The notes under the pieces were generated by a model. That model searched no databases. It was not told where the DNA came from and saw only the letters and a program-made list of their open reading frames with translations. Below are positions 16,943 through 24,846 of a stretch of DNA of 64,000 nucleotides, piece after piece. The stretch covers positions 124,001 to 188,000 of the forward strand of contig JBEKMN010000004.1 of assembly GCA_050008495.1 (NCBI GenBank), written 5' to 3'. The stretch's first letter is position 1. Every line of letters starts with the position of its first letter. This stretch comes from CAVROP01 sp050008495. GTDB lineage: Bacteria; Acidobacteriota; Terriglobia; UBA7540. The position numbers and the translations under genes are program-made.

Positions 16943-17084
16943 CTGGAGGCAGGGCCCGTCCTGATTCCTGCAAGGCATCTCGCGGGCGATCAAGGTGCGT
17001 GGGAGATCGTTCCTCGCTTTGCTGCATCTCCCAAAGTCAAGGCTATACCACAAGCCCCACAGCGTCAAGGAAAGTGCACGAACT

Positions 17085-17111
17085 GTGGCGCGGGCGTCTC
17101 GCCCGCGCCAC
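17085..17111. repeat. GC-rich hairpin GTGGCGCGGGCG...CGCCCGCGCCAC
   Basis: Perfect hairpin with loop TCT between meaB and the divergent TPR gene. Larger relatives are at 20621-20714, 36303-36385, 50974-51055 and 61705-61758. Confidence 0.85.
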
Positions 17112-17174
17112 GAAAACTTGCCGAGCAGTGAAGTTATGGTTTAAGTTACAAGAAGTGCGAATTGAGTTCCGGCA

Positions 17175-17918
17175 ATGACGCCACGCTTTGGTTTCACTTT
17201 CGGGCTCTTGCTGCTCGCGGGCGGTTTTCGCCCGGCTGGGGCTGCTGACAAGCCGCGCCCGCCCGCGTTGCCTCAGGTAACAGTGCGCGCGCCTGGCCCG
17301 GGCTGCCAAGTTGACATCGACGGCCGCGCCGCCGGCAAAACGGATGGCCATGGCATGCTCGTGGTTCCGGAGGTCGAACCCGGGGACCACTACCTTCATC
17401 TCCGCTGCCCCAATGCACAGGAAAAGACCTTCTTCATTGCGCCCCTGACCGGCGAGAACCTGGCCCTCGACGAGAACAAGCCCTTAGAGTCTTCGACTCC
17501 GCAAGCCGATACCGGCGTGAGGTCCGCTGAGACCCAAATTCAGCTTCACCAGTTGGTTCAACAAGCCCAACAAATGCGGGCGCAAGGCAGGCTGGACGAC
17601 GCGGTCGAACGGCTGCGGGCTGCGGTCAAGCTCGATCCCGCGAACTCGGACCTTCACCGCGAGCTGGGAATCTCCTTCCTGCTGGGCAAAGAGTGGAAAC
17701 GCGCACGCGTGGAGATGCTGGAGGCCATCCGCAATGATCCCACGGATGCCGATGCCTATAACGGCCTAGGCTATGCGCTCGAAAAAATGGGCGAATTGAG
17801 CGAGGCGCTGAAGCAATATCGCATGGCCACCCACCTCGATCCCGCAGACCCCACCTACCGCACCCACTATTTCGATATGCTCTCCAAATTGTCCCAGGAA
17901 AATGCCAAGAAGAAGTAG
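17175..17918 (+). CDS. Exported TPR-repeat protein
   Basis: 247 residues. A signal peptide ('FGFTFGLLLLAGGFRPAGA') precedes a beta-rich region similar to PEGA domains ('VTVRAPGPGCQVDIDGRAAG' ... 'VEPGDHYLHLRCP'), then at least three tetratricopeptide repeats from about residue 130 ('AQGRLDDAVERLRAAVKLDP', 'EWKRARVEMLEAIRNDP', 'GELSEALKQYRMATHLDP'). It is likely a periplasmic scaffold; partner unknown. Single gene, divergent from meaB. Confidence 0.8.
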   Translation: MTPRFGFTFGLLLLAGGFRPAGAADKPRPPALPQVTVRAPGPGCQVDIDGRAAGKTDGHGMLVVPEVEPGDHYLHLRCPNAQEKTFFIAPLTGENLALDENKPLESSTPQADTGVRSAETQIQLHQLVQQAQQMRAQGRLDDAVERLRAAVKLDPANSDLHRELGISFLLGKEWKRARVEMLEAIRNDPTDADAYNGLGYALEKMGELSEALKQYRMATHLDPADPTYRTHYFDMLSKLSQENAKKK

Positions 17919-18215
17919 GGGCTAGGGTCTGGGGACTAGGGACTGGGGAAAACCAGAAGGCAGTAGGCAGAAAGCAGAAGGCCGTCCCGCATAGCCATCT
18001 GCCGGCGGGCAGCCGGCCACCATTAGATCTCTTTCCGAGCCTTTCGCTGTCATCCTGAGCGAAGCGAAGGATCTGCAGTTCCGGTCCTAGACGAACTGAT
18101 GCAGATTCTTCGCTTCGCTCAGAATGACAGCCTGCGTTTCCGACCTGCCGACCGCCTGCTGCCCGCTGCCGATTGCCTACGTGCCTACTGCCGACTGCCT
18201 ACTGCCTTCTTCTCG
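17919..18215. repeat. Composite repeat cluster after the TPR gene
   Basis: Three families side by side: GGGGCTAGGGTCTGGGGACTAGGG units (17919-17950), GCAGTAGGCAGAAAGCAG units (17955-17985 and complementary copies to 18215), and a 'GAGCGAAGCGAAG' palindrome at 18046-18131 with arms GCTGTCATCC.../...AGAATGACAGC around a 25-bp loop. The final repeat bases encode the C-terminal 'AVGSRQ' of the threonine aldolase. Confidence 0.85.
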
Positions 18216-19255
18216 TTGCCGGCCACCACTTCCCGCAGAACGCACAGGGCGCGCTCGCACCCCGCCCTGTCCACATCGAGGTGAGTCACCATGCGAATCA
18301 GTTTCGCGTCGTAGGGATTCGCCAGGACGTTCTTGGCCTTCAGCCGCTGCGACACTTCAGGTGCGGTCAGACCGCTGCCCGAAACGTCGAAGAACAGGAT
18401 GTTGGTGACCACCTTCTCCGTATCGACCTTGATCCCCGGAATCTCCGCCAGGTCTTGCGCCAGAAACTTGGCGTTCTCGTGGTCGATATGAAGCCGCTTG
18501 GGGCCTTCCTCGAGGGCGAGCAGGCCCGCCGCGGCAAGGATACCCGCCTGTCGCATCCCGCCGCCCAGCATTTTTCGTGCGATGCGCGCTTCTTCGATGA
18601 ATTCCTTGCTGCCTACCAGCATCGAGCCCACGGGCGCACCCAGTCCCTTCGACAAGCAAAACATGACGGAATCAGCCTTCTTGGTCAACTCCGTTACAGG
18701 CCGCCCCAGCGCCACGCTGGCATTGAAAATCCGCGCGCCATCCAGATGCACCGGCAAACCCGCGGCGTGGGCGTGGTCGGCAATCTCGTCGAACACCTCG
18801 GGAGGGTAGACCGAGCCCCCGGCAATATTCGAGGTATTCTCCATTTCGATGAGCGCCGTGCGGGCCCGATGATCGCCGCGGCCGCGTACGAAGGGAGCGA
18901 TCAGTTCCCAGGTCAGGATTCCGTCCTCTGCCCAGAGGGTCCGCGGCACCAGCCCGGCAAAGGCCGCCACGGTCCCCATCTCGAAGTTGTAGATGTGCGC
19001 CCGCGCTTCGCAAATCACTTCCTGGCCGGGCTTGCCGTGGACCTTCAGCGCCGCCTGGTTGCCCATGGTCCCGGAAGCCACGAAGAGCCCCGCCTCGCGA
19101 GCAAAGACCTCGGCCGCGCGTTCTTGTAGGCGATTCAGCGTGGGGTCTTCGCGGTAGACGTCGTCTCCCACTTCCGCTTCGTACATGGCGCGCCGCATGG
19201 CGGCGGAGGGCTTGGTGACGGTATCGCTGCGTAAATCCACGATTGCTGTGTTCAT
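18185..19255 (-). CDS. ltaE: Low-specificity L-threonine aldolase
   Basis: 356-residue PLP enzyme cleaving L-threonine or allo-threonine to glycine and acetaldehyde. The start is 'VDLRSDTVTKPSAAMRRAM', then 'GDDVYREDPTLNRLQERAAE', 'LFVASGTMGNQAALKVH', 'LPVHLDGARIFNASVALG' (PLP pyridine Asp) and the Schiff-base lysine in 'VMFCLSKGLGAPVGSMLVG'. The length is typical. The last six residues are encoded by a 'GGCAGTAGGCAG' repeat, so the stop has been displaced slightly by repeat sequence. Monocistronic. Confidence 0.9.
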   Translation of the reverse strand: MNTAIVDLRSDTVTKPSAAMRRAMYEAEVGDDVYREDPTLNRLQERAAEVFAREAGLFVASGTMGNQAALKVHGKPGQEVICEARAHIYNFEMGTVAAFAGLVPRTLWAEDGILTWELIAPFVRGRGDHRARTALIEMENTSNIAGGSVYPPEVFDEIADHAHAAGLPVHLDGARIFNASVALGRPVTELTKKADSVMFCLSKGLGAPVGSMLVGSKEFIEEARIARKMLGGGMRQAGILAAAGLLALEEGPKRLHIDHENAKFLAQDLAEIPGIKVDTEKVVTNILFFDVSGSGLTAPEVSQRLKAKNVLANPYDAKLIRMVTHLDVDRAGCERALCVLREVVAGNEKKAVGSRQ

Positions 19256-19275
19256 GAGTCTTGTTTCTCCGTTCG

Positions 19276-19375
19276 GTTTTATCCGTGGTCAATTGTCCGT
19301 AGTCCGTGGTCCGTTGTCAGTCGCCACAGGACTTCCGTCTCTTTGCCACGGACACCGGACAACTGACAACTGACG
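19276..19375. repeat. 'GGTCCGTTGTCAGT' repeat
   Basis: GTCAATTGTCCGTAGTCCGTGGTCCGTTGTCAGT on the left and ACCGGACAACTGACAACTGAC on the right form an imperfect palindrome. The same family occurs three more times around coaX (37065-37160, 37865-38005, 38795-38945). Confidence 0.85.
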
Positions 19376-20554
19376 TCACTGCACAAACTCCTGAAAAACC
19401 TCATTGGAAACCAGGTAAGCCGATTCCGCCAGCCGCAAGTTATCTCCGCGGGTTGTCAGCAAGCCATCGCGGGCCAGCGTTTCAATTGTTCCGCGCCACC
19501 GGCTCAGCGCGTCCTCCCCCCAATGTTTCCGGGCGGCTTCCAGGCTGACGCCTTCCGCCTGCCGCAGCCCGAGGAAGAAGAACTCTTCCACCTGCTCGTC
19601 CGGCGAAAGTCTGCGGACGTCCGCGATCGGCGTGCGCTCGCTTGCCAACTCATCCATGTAAGACTCGCCGGCGTCCAGGTTGGCCCAGCGGCTGATGCCG
19701 TCGAACGAATGGGCGCCCGCGCCGAGTCCGAGATAAGGAGCCAGTCGCCAGTACTTCAAGTTGTGCCGGGATTCATAGCCGGGCCGGGCGAAGTTGGATA
19801 TTTCGTACTGAACGTATCCTTCCCGGCGCAGCGCCTCGCGCCCGCTCTCATAAGCGTCGGCCATGAACTCCTCGCCTGGAACGGTTGACGCATGATAGCG
19901 GGAACCGCCGTGCATCACTTCCCTGCCCAGGCGGCTCTTCTCGTCGATTTCAAAGAGGTAAAGCGAGATATGCTGAGGCGCAAGCCGCAGCACGGCTTCC
20001 AAATTGCCCCGCCACGACTCCGAGGTCTGGTGAGGCAAGCCGGCCACCAAGTCGATGCTCAGGTTGGTGAAGCCCGCGCCGCGCGCGGTTTCGACAAGCT
20101 CCCGCGTGTCCGAGGCGGAGTGCAGCCGGCCCACGGCGCGCAATTCCTGTTCCTGGAAAGTCTGTGCCCCTAGGCTCAAGCGATTTATGCCCATGCCCAG
20201 AGCGCGCGCCAGGAACTGCCGATCCGCCGAGCCCGGCGTGACCTCAACCGTGAATTCGACCGCGCCTGGCATTTCAAAGCGCCCGTGCAGAGCGCAAACG
20301 ATCTTCTCCAGTTTCTCCGCCCCCAATAACGGCGGGGTTCCGCCACCGAAGTAGACCGTATCCACGGGAAGCCTGAAAACCCTCTCACCCAGCCCCAGAG
20401 CCTCATAATGAAAAGGCAACCCGTCAATCTCATGCTCGAGCGCGTCGCCGTATCGGCCGAAGAGGCTGGAGGGCTCCACCCGCGAGCTGAAATTGCAGAA
20501 GCTGCACTTCGAGGCGCAGAAGGGGACCTGAACGTAGATGCCGAGAGAATCCAT
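19376..20554 (-). CDS. hemW: HemW-like radical SAM heme chaperone
   Basis: 392 residues. The radical SAM cluster motif is 'VPFCASKCSFCNF' (CxxxCxxC), followed by 'DTVYFGGGTPPLL' and a C-terminal HemN-like domain ('LSPDEQVEEFFFLGLRQAEG'). The spacing and length fit HemW, a heme-binding chaperone often misannotated as oxygen-independent coproporphyrinogen oxidase. The HemN-specific N-terminal region is absent, which favours HemW. Monocistronic between repeat regions. Confidence 0.87.
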   Translation of the reverse strand: MDSLGIYVQVPFCASKCSFCNFSSRVEPSSLFGRYGDALEHEIDGLPFHYEALGLGERVFRLPVDTVYFGGGTPPLLGAEKLEKIVCALHGRFEMPGAVEFTVEVTPGSADRQFLARALGMGINRLSLGAQTFQEQELRAVGRLHSASDTRELVETARGAGFTNLSIDLVAGLPHQTSESWRGNLEAVLRLAPQHISLYLFEIDEKSRLGREVMHGGSRYHASTVPGEEFMADAYESGREALRREGYVQYEISNFARPGYESRHNLKYWRLAPYLGLGAGAHSFDGISRWANLDAGESYMDELASERTPIADVRRLSPDEQVEEFFFLGLRQAEGVSLEAARKHWGEDALSRWRGTIETLARDGLLTTRGDNLRLAESAYLVSNEVFQEFVQ

Positions 20555-20620
20555 CGAGAGCCATCATAACCCAACTTTGCCCCGAAGTGGCCAAGGCTGA
20601 ACGAGCCTGCTCTGAAAATC

Positions 20621-20714
20621 GTGGTGCGGGCGTCCCGCCCGCTGTCGCGCGGGCATCCTGCCCGCGCGCGGGAGCGGGACGCTCCCGCGACCGCGGGCGA
20701 GACGCCCGCGCCAC
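20621..20714. repeat. GC-rich palindromic repeat 'GGGCGTCCCGCCC' family
   Basis: Nested hairpins: GTGGTGCGGGCGTCCCGCCC..., GCGCGGGCATCCTGCCCGCGC, GCGGGAGCGGGACGCTCCCGC, ending ...GACGCCCGCGCCAC. It lies between hemW and the divergent Asn-Pro repeat gene. Confidence 0.9.
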
Positions 20715-20812
20715 CAGATGCTGAACGCCGGGCAAACCCCCGTGCCTTTTCAGGAATTATCGCGTACTATTGAAGGTCCGGCAGGTTGCCGGTTCCGTCT
20801 GGAATAATCCCC

Positions 20813-21295
20813 ATGCCTAACCCTTTATCGCGCGCCAAGCACAACGCTTCCATTAATCCCCAATTCAACCCTTCGATCAATCCCAGGATCAAGGCTGCGA
20901 TTAACCCCCACTTCAATCCCTGGATCAATCCCACCCGGAACTCGCGCATCAACCCCGGCTTCAACCAATCCTTGAACCCTCTGGTTACGGCCTCGCTGAA
21001 TCCCACGCGCAACTCGCGGCTTGACCTTAAACTGACCCACAAGTATTCCGGCCTTCGCCGGCTGAATCCCGAGGCTGAGTTAGTAGGCTACGTCGTGCGA
21101 ACCAGCCACAAGGCGGTGCTGCTGTTTTTCGACAAAGACCTGAACTGGACGTCTTACGTCGTGGATAACAGCCAGCAAGGTTACAACGTCTTCGACCTGG
21201 AAGGAACCTGGCAAGGCTACGTGCTCAAAAACCAGGCCCGCGGGTGGAACGAGTTTAACCTGCAAGGCAACTGGCTGGGTTTCATTGCGCCCTAG
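20813..21295 (+). CDS. Asn-Pro repeat protein with tandem aromatic repeats
   Basis: 160 residues from ATG 20813. Residues 10-60 are built on an Asn-Pro beat ('SINPQFNPSINPRIKAAINP', 'HFNPWINPTRNSRINPGF', 'SLNPLVTASLNPTRNSRL'). The C-terminal half has about three 21-residue units of form GYVVxNxxxGxNxFDLxGxW ('SYVVDNSQQGYNVFDLEGTW', 'GYVLKNQARGWNEFNLQGNW'). No signal peptide or known catalytic motif is visible. The C-terminal repeats suggest a small beta-sheet structure. Function unknown; I do not recognise the family. A TTG at 20786 would add nine residues. Confidence 0.7.
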   Translation: MPNPLSRAKHNASINPQFNPSINPRIKAAINPHFNPWINPTRNSRINPGFNQSLNPLVTASLNPTRNSRLDLKLTHKYSGLRRLNPEAELVGYVVRTSHKAVLLFFDKDLNWTSYVVDNSQQGYNVFDLEGTWQGYVLKNQARGWNEFNLQGNWLGFIAP

Positions 21296-21402
21296 TTCCG
21301 GCGAGCCCCCTAAAACGAAACCTTTCAGGGCAGGACTGCATCCATCAATTGGAGGAATTTTGGTGGCAGCTCTCACATCTAACACCAAAGGAGGAATGAC
21401 CT

Positions 21403-21987
21403 ATGCGCAAGTTGCTTGGACTCGCAACCATCGTGCTCTTGACCACGGCTCTCGCGCTAGCCGATTCGAAAAAGCAGCACAACGACGCCTTCACCGCGGG
21501 CCCTCAGGACGAATCTGAGTTGGCCCGGAAGGTGCGCCACGAACTGGTGACCCTGCCGTACTACTCGATTTTCACCGACCTCGCCTTTCAGGTGAACGGC
21601 AGCGTGGTCACGCTGGAGGGTGCGTGCCCTCCAGAGCCCCCTTATGACATCAAGAAAGACGCGGAAAATGTGGTGAAGCGCATCCCGGGCGTAACCCAGG
21701 TCATCAACAATATCAAGGAATTGCCACTCTCGGACTTCGATTGGCAGACCCGTCGAGCCTTGGCCAAAGCCATTTACGGTGATCCGCAGATCGGAACGCG
21801 CTACGGGTACCAGGCCTTACCATCGATTCACATCATCGTGGACAATGGCCACGTGACGCTGGAGGGAGTGGTCGACAACCAGATGGATGACACTATGATT
21901 CGCATGCGCGCCAACCAGGTGCCCAACGTCTTTTCCGTGACGGATAATCTGGTGGTCTTGAACCCGCCCAAGAAGAAAGATAAATAG
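21403..21987 (+). CDS. Periplasmic protein with two BON domains
   Basis: 194 residues. The signal peptide is 'KLLGLATIVLLTTALALA'. Two BON domains follow, each ending in 'VTLEG': first 'LARKVRHELVTLPYYSIF...VNGSVVTLEG', second 'LAKAIYGDPQIGTRY...IIVDNGHVTLEGVVDNQMDD'. BON domains bind phospholipid or other envelope components, as in OsmY. AAAGGAGG at 21387-21394 is an unusually strong ribosome binding site eight bases before the ATG, suggesting high expression. It follows the Asn-Pro repeat gene by 107 bp. Confidence 0.87.
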   Translation: MRKLLGLATIVLLTTALALADSKKQHNDAFTAGPQDESELARKVRHELVTLPYYSIFTDLAFQVNGSVVTLEGACPPEPPYDIKKDAENVVKRIPGVTQVINNIKELPLSDFDWQTRRALAKAIYGDPQIGTRYGYQALPSIHIIVDNGHVTLEGVVDNQMDDTMIRMRANQVPNVFSVTDNLVVLNPPKKKDK

Positions 21988-22001
21988 ACCCGCGTGGTCT
22001 C

Positions 22002-22088
22002 GTACGGGGACGGCTTGCCGTCCCCGCATTTCTTCTACTGGCCCCGACACGTCATCCCCGCGTACGGGCACGCCATGGCGTGCCCCTA
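22002..22088. repeat. Two hairpins after the BON gene
   Basis: ACGGGGACGGCTTGCCGTCCCCG near 22006-22028 and TACGGGCACGCCATGGCGTGCCCCTA near 22062-22088. The first could act as a terminator stem but lacks a T-run. Both look like members of a short dispersed hairpin family. 22089-22236 holds nothing else recognisable. Confidence 0.7.
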
Positions 22089-22236
22089 CAGCGGTCGCCG
22101 GGGCGAGGGTTCTGCTTCGTCACATCAGTGCAACGCCAACCCGTTCCGCAGTCACCCCATCGCTCACCGTTGTCGCCCTTGCTTGCTGGGCATATAATCT
22201 GCTCTGGCGGTTCGGCCGTCGCGCTGTCCTATCCCA

Positions 22237-23556
22237 ATGTATCTGATTTACAGCTTGCTGTTCACGCTCGGGGCACTCGTCACAGCACCGTATTACCTTT
22301 GGAAACGGCGCGACGAGCTGTCCGGAGCACGCTGGCGGGAACGATTCGGGAAGTTGCCGGAATCATTCCAGCAACCGGAGCGGGGCGCAATCTGGATCCA
22401 CGCCGTTTCGGTCGGCGAGACCTTGGCGGTCGCGAGGTTGACGCGCGAGATGCAAGCGGTGTTTCCTGGCCGGAAGATTTTCATGAGCAGCGTTACCCCG
22501 GCGGGGCGCGCGGCCGGAGAAGGCCGGATCCCCGCGGTGGCCGGCAGGTTCTACCTGCCCCTGGATTGGCGGCGAGCGGTGCGGTCGACGCTGGATAGAA
22601 TTCAGCCGTCCTTGCTGGTGATTGTAGAGACGGAGTTATGGCCAAACCTTCTGCGCGCCGCGCACGATTCCGGAACGCGGATCATTCTTATCAACGCGCG
22701 CCTCTCGACGCGCTCCTTCGGGCGCTACCGCCTGTTGCGCCCGTTCATGCGTCACGTGCTCGCAGATGTGGATATGATCTGCGCGCAATCGGAGGCCGAT
22801 GCCGACCGCTTCCGGCAGTTGGGTGCGCTGCCGGAGCGCGTTGTTTTATCGGGAAATTTGAAATTCGATTCGGAGCCGCCCCGCTCGGCGGCTTTTTCCC
22901 GGCTGCTCGAAAACGCCATCTCCGGAAAGGGACGCGCGCCTGTCCTGATTGCGGCGAGCACGATGGCGGGCGAGGAACCGATGGTTCTGGAAGCCTGGAG
23001 CGGGTTGCGCTCGCATTACCCTGGAGCCCTCCTGATCCTTGCTCCGCGGCACCCGGCGCGTTTCGACGAGGTTGCCCGGATCCTCACCGCCGGTGGCCAC
23101 AGCTTCGTCCGCCGCACTCGTCTGACGTCGCCAGACGTGGCGGACCTCAGCCGGCTGGCGGTCTCGGAAGTCCTCTTACTCGACAGCATCGGAGAATTGG
23201 CAGGCGTGCTGGAATTGGCCGACGTGGTGTTTATGGGAGGGAGCCTGGTTCCGACCGGCGGACACAATATTCTCGAAGCCGCATACTGGGCGAAGCCCGT
23301 GCTCTTCGGCCCGCACATGGAGAATTTCCGCGACATTGCCCGGCTTTTCCTCGACGCCCATGCTTGCCTCCAGGTTCGGGACGGGAACGAACTGGCCACG
23401 TCGGTGCTGGGGTTGTTTGCGGACCGCATGGCCGCCTGGGAACTCGGCGAGCGGGGCAAGCAGGTCCTGGCACAACACGCAGGGGCCACGGCTCGAGTGC
23501 TCGAGCAGATTCAACGATTGTTGGACTCGCCGCTGAGCCCCAAAGGGGCGATCTAA
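22237..23556 (+). CDS. waaA: 3-deoxy-D-manno-octulosonic acid (Kdo) transferase
   Basis: 439 residues. Adds Kdo from CMP-Kdo to lipid A at the inner membrane. The N-terminal anchor is 'MYLIYSLLFTLGALVTAPYY'. The catalytic Glu lies in 'IWIHAVSVGETLAVARL'; 'LVIVETELWPNLLRAA' and 'FMGGSLVPTGGHNILEAAYW' are family signatures. The stop codon and last residues ('SPKGAI') are encoded by the left arm of the palindromic element at 23536-23777, so the native C-terminus has been altered. First gene of the LPS core cluster. Confidence 0.94.
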   Translation: MYLIYSLLFTLGALVTAPYYLWKRRDELSGARWRERFGKLPESFQQPERGAIWIHAVSVGETLAVARLTREMQAVFPGRKIFMSSVTPAGRAAGEGRIPAVAGRFYLPLDWRRAVRSTLDRIQPSLLVIVETELWPNLLRAAHDSGTRIILINARLSTRSFGRYRLLRPFMRHVLADVDMICAQSEADADRFRQLGALPERVVLSGNLKFDSEPPRSAAFSRLLENAISGKGRAPVLIAASTMAGEEPMVLEAWSGLRSHYPGALLILAPRHPARFDEVARILTAGGHSFVRRTRLTSPDVADLSRLAVSEVLLLDSIGELAGVLELADVVFMGGSLVPTGGHNILEAAYWAKPVLFGPHMENFRDIARLFLDAHACLQVRDGNELATSVLGLFADRMAAWELGERGKQVLAQHAGATARVLEQIQRLLDSPLSPKGAI

Positions 23557-23777
23557 CGAAGCCCAGGCTAACGGCCTGGGGTCGCGACGTCGTGCCGTTT
23601 AGATTGGGTCAGCCCTGAAAGGGCGGAATAGGGTAGTTCCCATGCCGCGATACCACGAACGCTATGTCTGGGACTGAGGGCGGGAGGTTTATTTCGCTCC
23701 TACAGGGCTACGAGTTTGAAGGCGCGACTTGACCTAGGCCGTTGGACTGGGCTTCGTTAGATCGCCCCTTTGGGGCT
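23536..23777. mobile_element. 242-bp MITE-like palindromic element
   Basis: Terminal inverted repeats of 31 bp are perfect (23536-23566 and 23747-23777, beginning AGCCCCAAAGGGGCGATCTA) and continue imperfectly inward (AACGGCCT). Inner sequences also pair (CAGCCCTGAAAGGGCGGAATA with TATTTCGCTCCTACAGGGCT), so the whole element is an imperfect palindrome. It has no ORF. The left arm supplies the waaA stop codon and the right arm ends 20 bp before the lpxK GTG. No flanking target duplication is evident by eye. It is probably non-autonomous, mobilised by a transposase elsewhere. Confidence 0.85.
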
Positions 23778-23796
23778 TAAGGCGGACCCAAATACC

Positions 23797-24846
23797 GTGA
23801 ATGTTTTACTTAAATTCCTATCGAGTATCTTCTTGACCGGTATAAGGTTGCGCCACGCTGCCTACCGCAGCGGTTGGCTCAAAACACGGCGTCTGAACCG
23901 CCCCGTGATCAGCGTCGGCAACCTGAGCGTGGGAGGAACGGGCAAGACTCCCATGGTGATTCTGATGGCCGGGATTCTGCGGCCGGCCGGCCGGCGCCCG
24001 TGCATCCTTACGCGCGGCTACGGACGGCGACGGGGACGAGGTCCGACACTTTTGGACCCGGAGGAGCGGCTTGTCTATGATCCGCGACAAGTGGGTGACG
24101 AACCCGCCGCGCTGGCCAAGGCGCTGCCGGATGTCCCCATGGTCGTTGCCGCCGACCGTTTCCGCGGCGGCACGATGGCCGAGCAGACTTTTCGGCCCGG
24201 CGTGTTCCTTCTGGACGATGGATTTCAGCACTTGGCGCTTTATCGCGACCTCGATGTGGTCTTGCTCGACGTCACTACCCCGGCGTCGGACCTCGCGCTA
24301 CTTCCCGCCGGCCGGCTGCGCGAGACATTCCAGGCTCTCCAGCGAGCCCATTGGGTGATTCTCACGCGAACCGAGCTGGGCGATGCGAGCGGGATGCAAG
24401 CACGAGTTCAAGCCGCGAATCCCAAAGCCCGCATTTTTCGCTGCGCGACGAAACTGGCCGGATTGGTCGAGGCGCGCAGCGGCCTGCCGGAACCGCCCCA
24501 GGGCCTGCTCGGCAAAAAGCTCGCAGCCTTCTGCGGGATTGGAAACTCCGGCGCATTTTTCGCGGACTTGCGGAGCTGGGGCTTTGACGTGGCGGCGGAG
24601 CGTGCGTTTCCCGACCATCACCTTTACCGGCATCGCGACTTGGGGAACGTTTTCGCGCTGGCGCGTGCCGCGGGGGCAGAAGCCGTTCTCACCACCGAGA
24701 AGGACCTCATGAATCTGCCGCCGCGTTGGGACGCTGCGCTGCCGCTGTTTGCCTCTTGCATTCGGCTGGAGATCGAGAACAAGATGGAATTTGAGCGAGC
24801 GTTGCTGGCTGAGGTGGAATCGGCGGCAGCGCGGAGGGCTCCTTGA
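23797..24846 (+). CDS. lpxK: Tetraacyldisaccharide 4'-kinase
   Basis: 349 residues. Phosphorylates the lipid A precursor at the 4' position at the inner membrane. 'ISVGNLSVGGTGKTPMVILM' contains the unusual LpxK P-loop, then 'ILTRGYGRRRGRG', 'QVGDEPAALAKALP', 'FLLDDGFQHLALYRDLDVV' and 'AFPDHHLYRHRDL'. GTG at 23797 is chosen because the frame upstream to 23770 is encoded by the palindromic element. It overlaps waaF by four bases (TTGA). Confidence 0.93.
   Translation: MNVLLKFLSSIFLTGIRLRHAAYRSGWLKTRRLNRPVISVGNLSVGGTGKTPMVILMAGILRPAGRRPCILTRGYGRRRGRGPTLLDPEERLVYDPRQVGDEPAALAKALPDVPMVVAADRFRGGTMAEQTFRPGVFLLDDGFQHLALYRDLDVVLLDVTTPASDLALLPAGRLRETFQALQRAHWVILTRTELGDASGMQARVQAANPKARIFRCATKLAGLVEARSGLPEPPQGLLGKKLAAFCGIGNSGAFFADLRSWGFDVAAERAFPDHHLYRHRDLGNVFALARAAGAEAVLTTEKDLMNLPPRWDAALPLFASCIRLEIENKMEFERALLAEVESAAARRAP

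Noticed and set aside
18173..19129. 318-codon open frame on the plus strand
   Set aside because: Antisense to the threonine aldolase and begins inside a repeat.
22002..22030. Hairpin after the BON gene considered as an intrinsic terminator
   Set aside because: No T-run follows the stem and similar hairpins occur elsewhere as dispersed repeats, so it is listed as a repeat.
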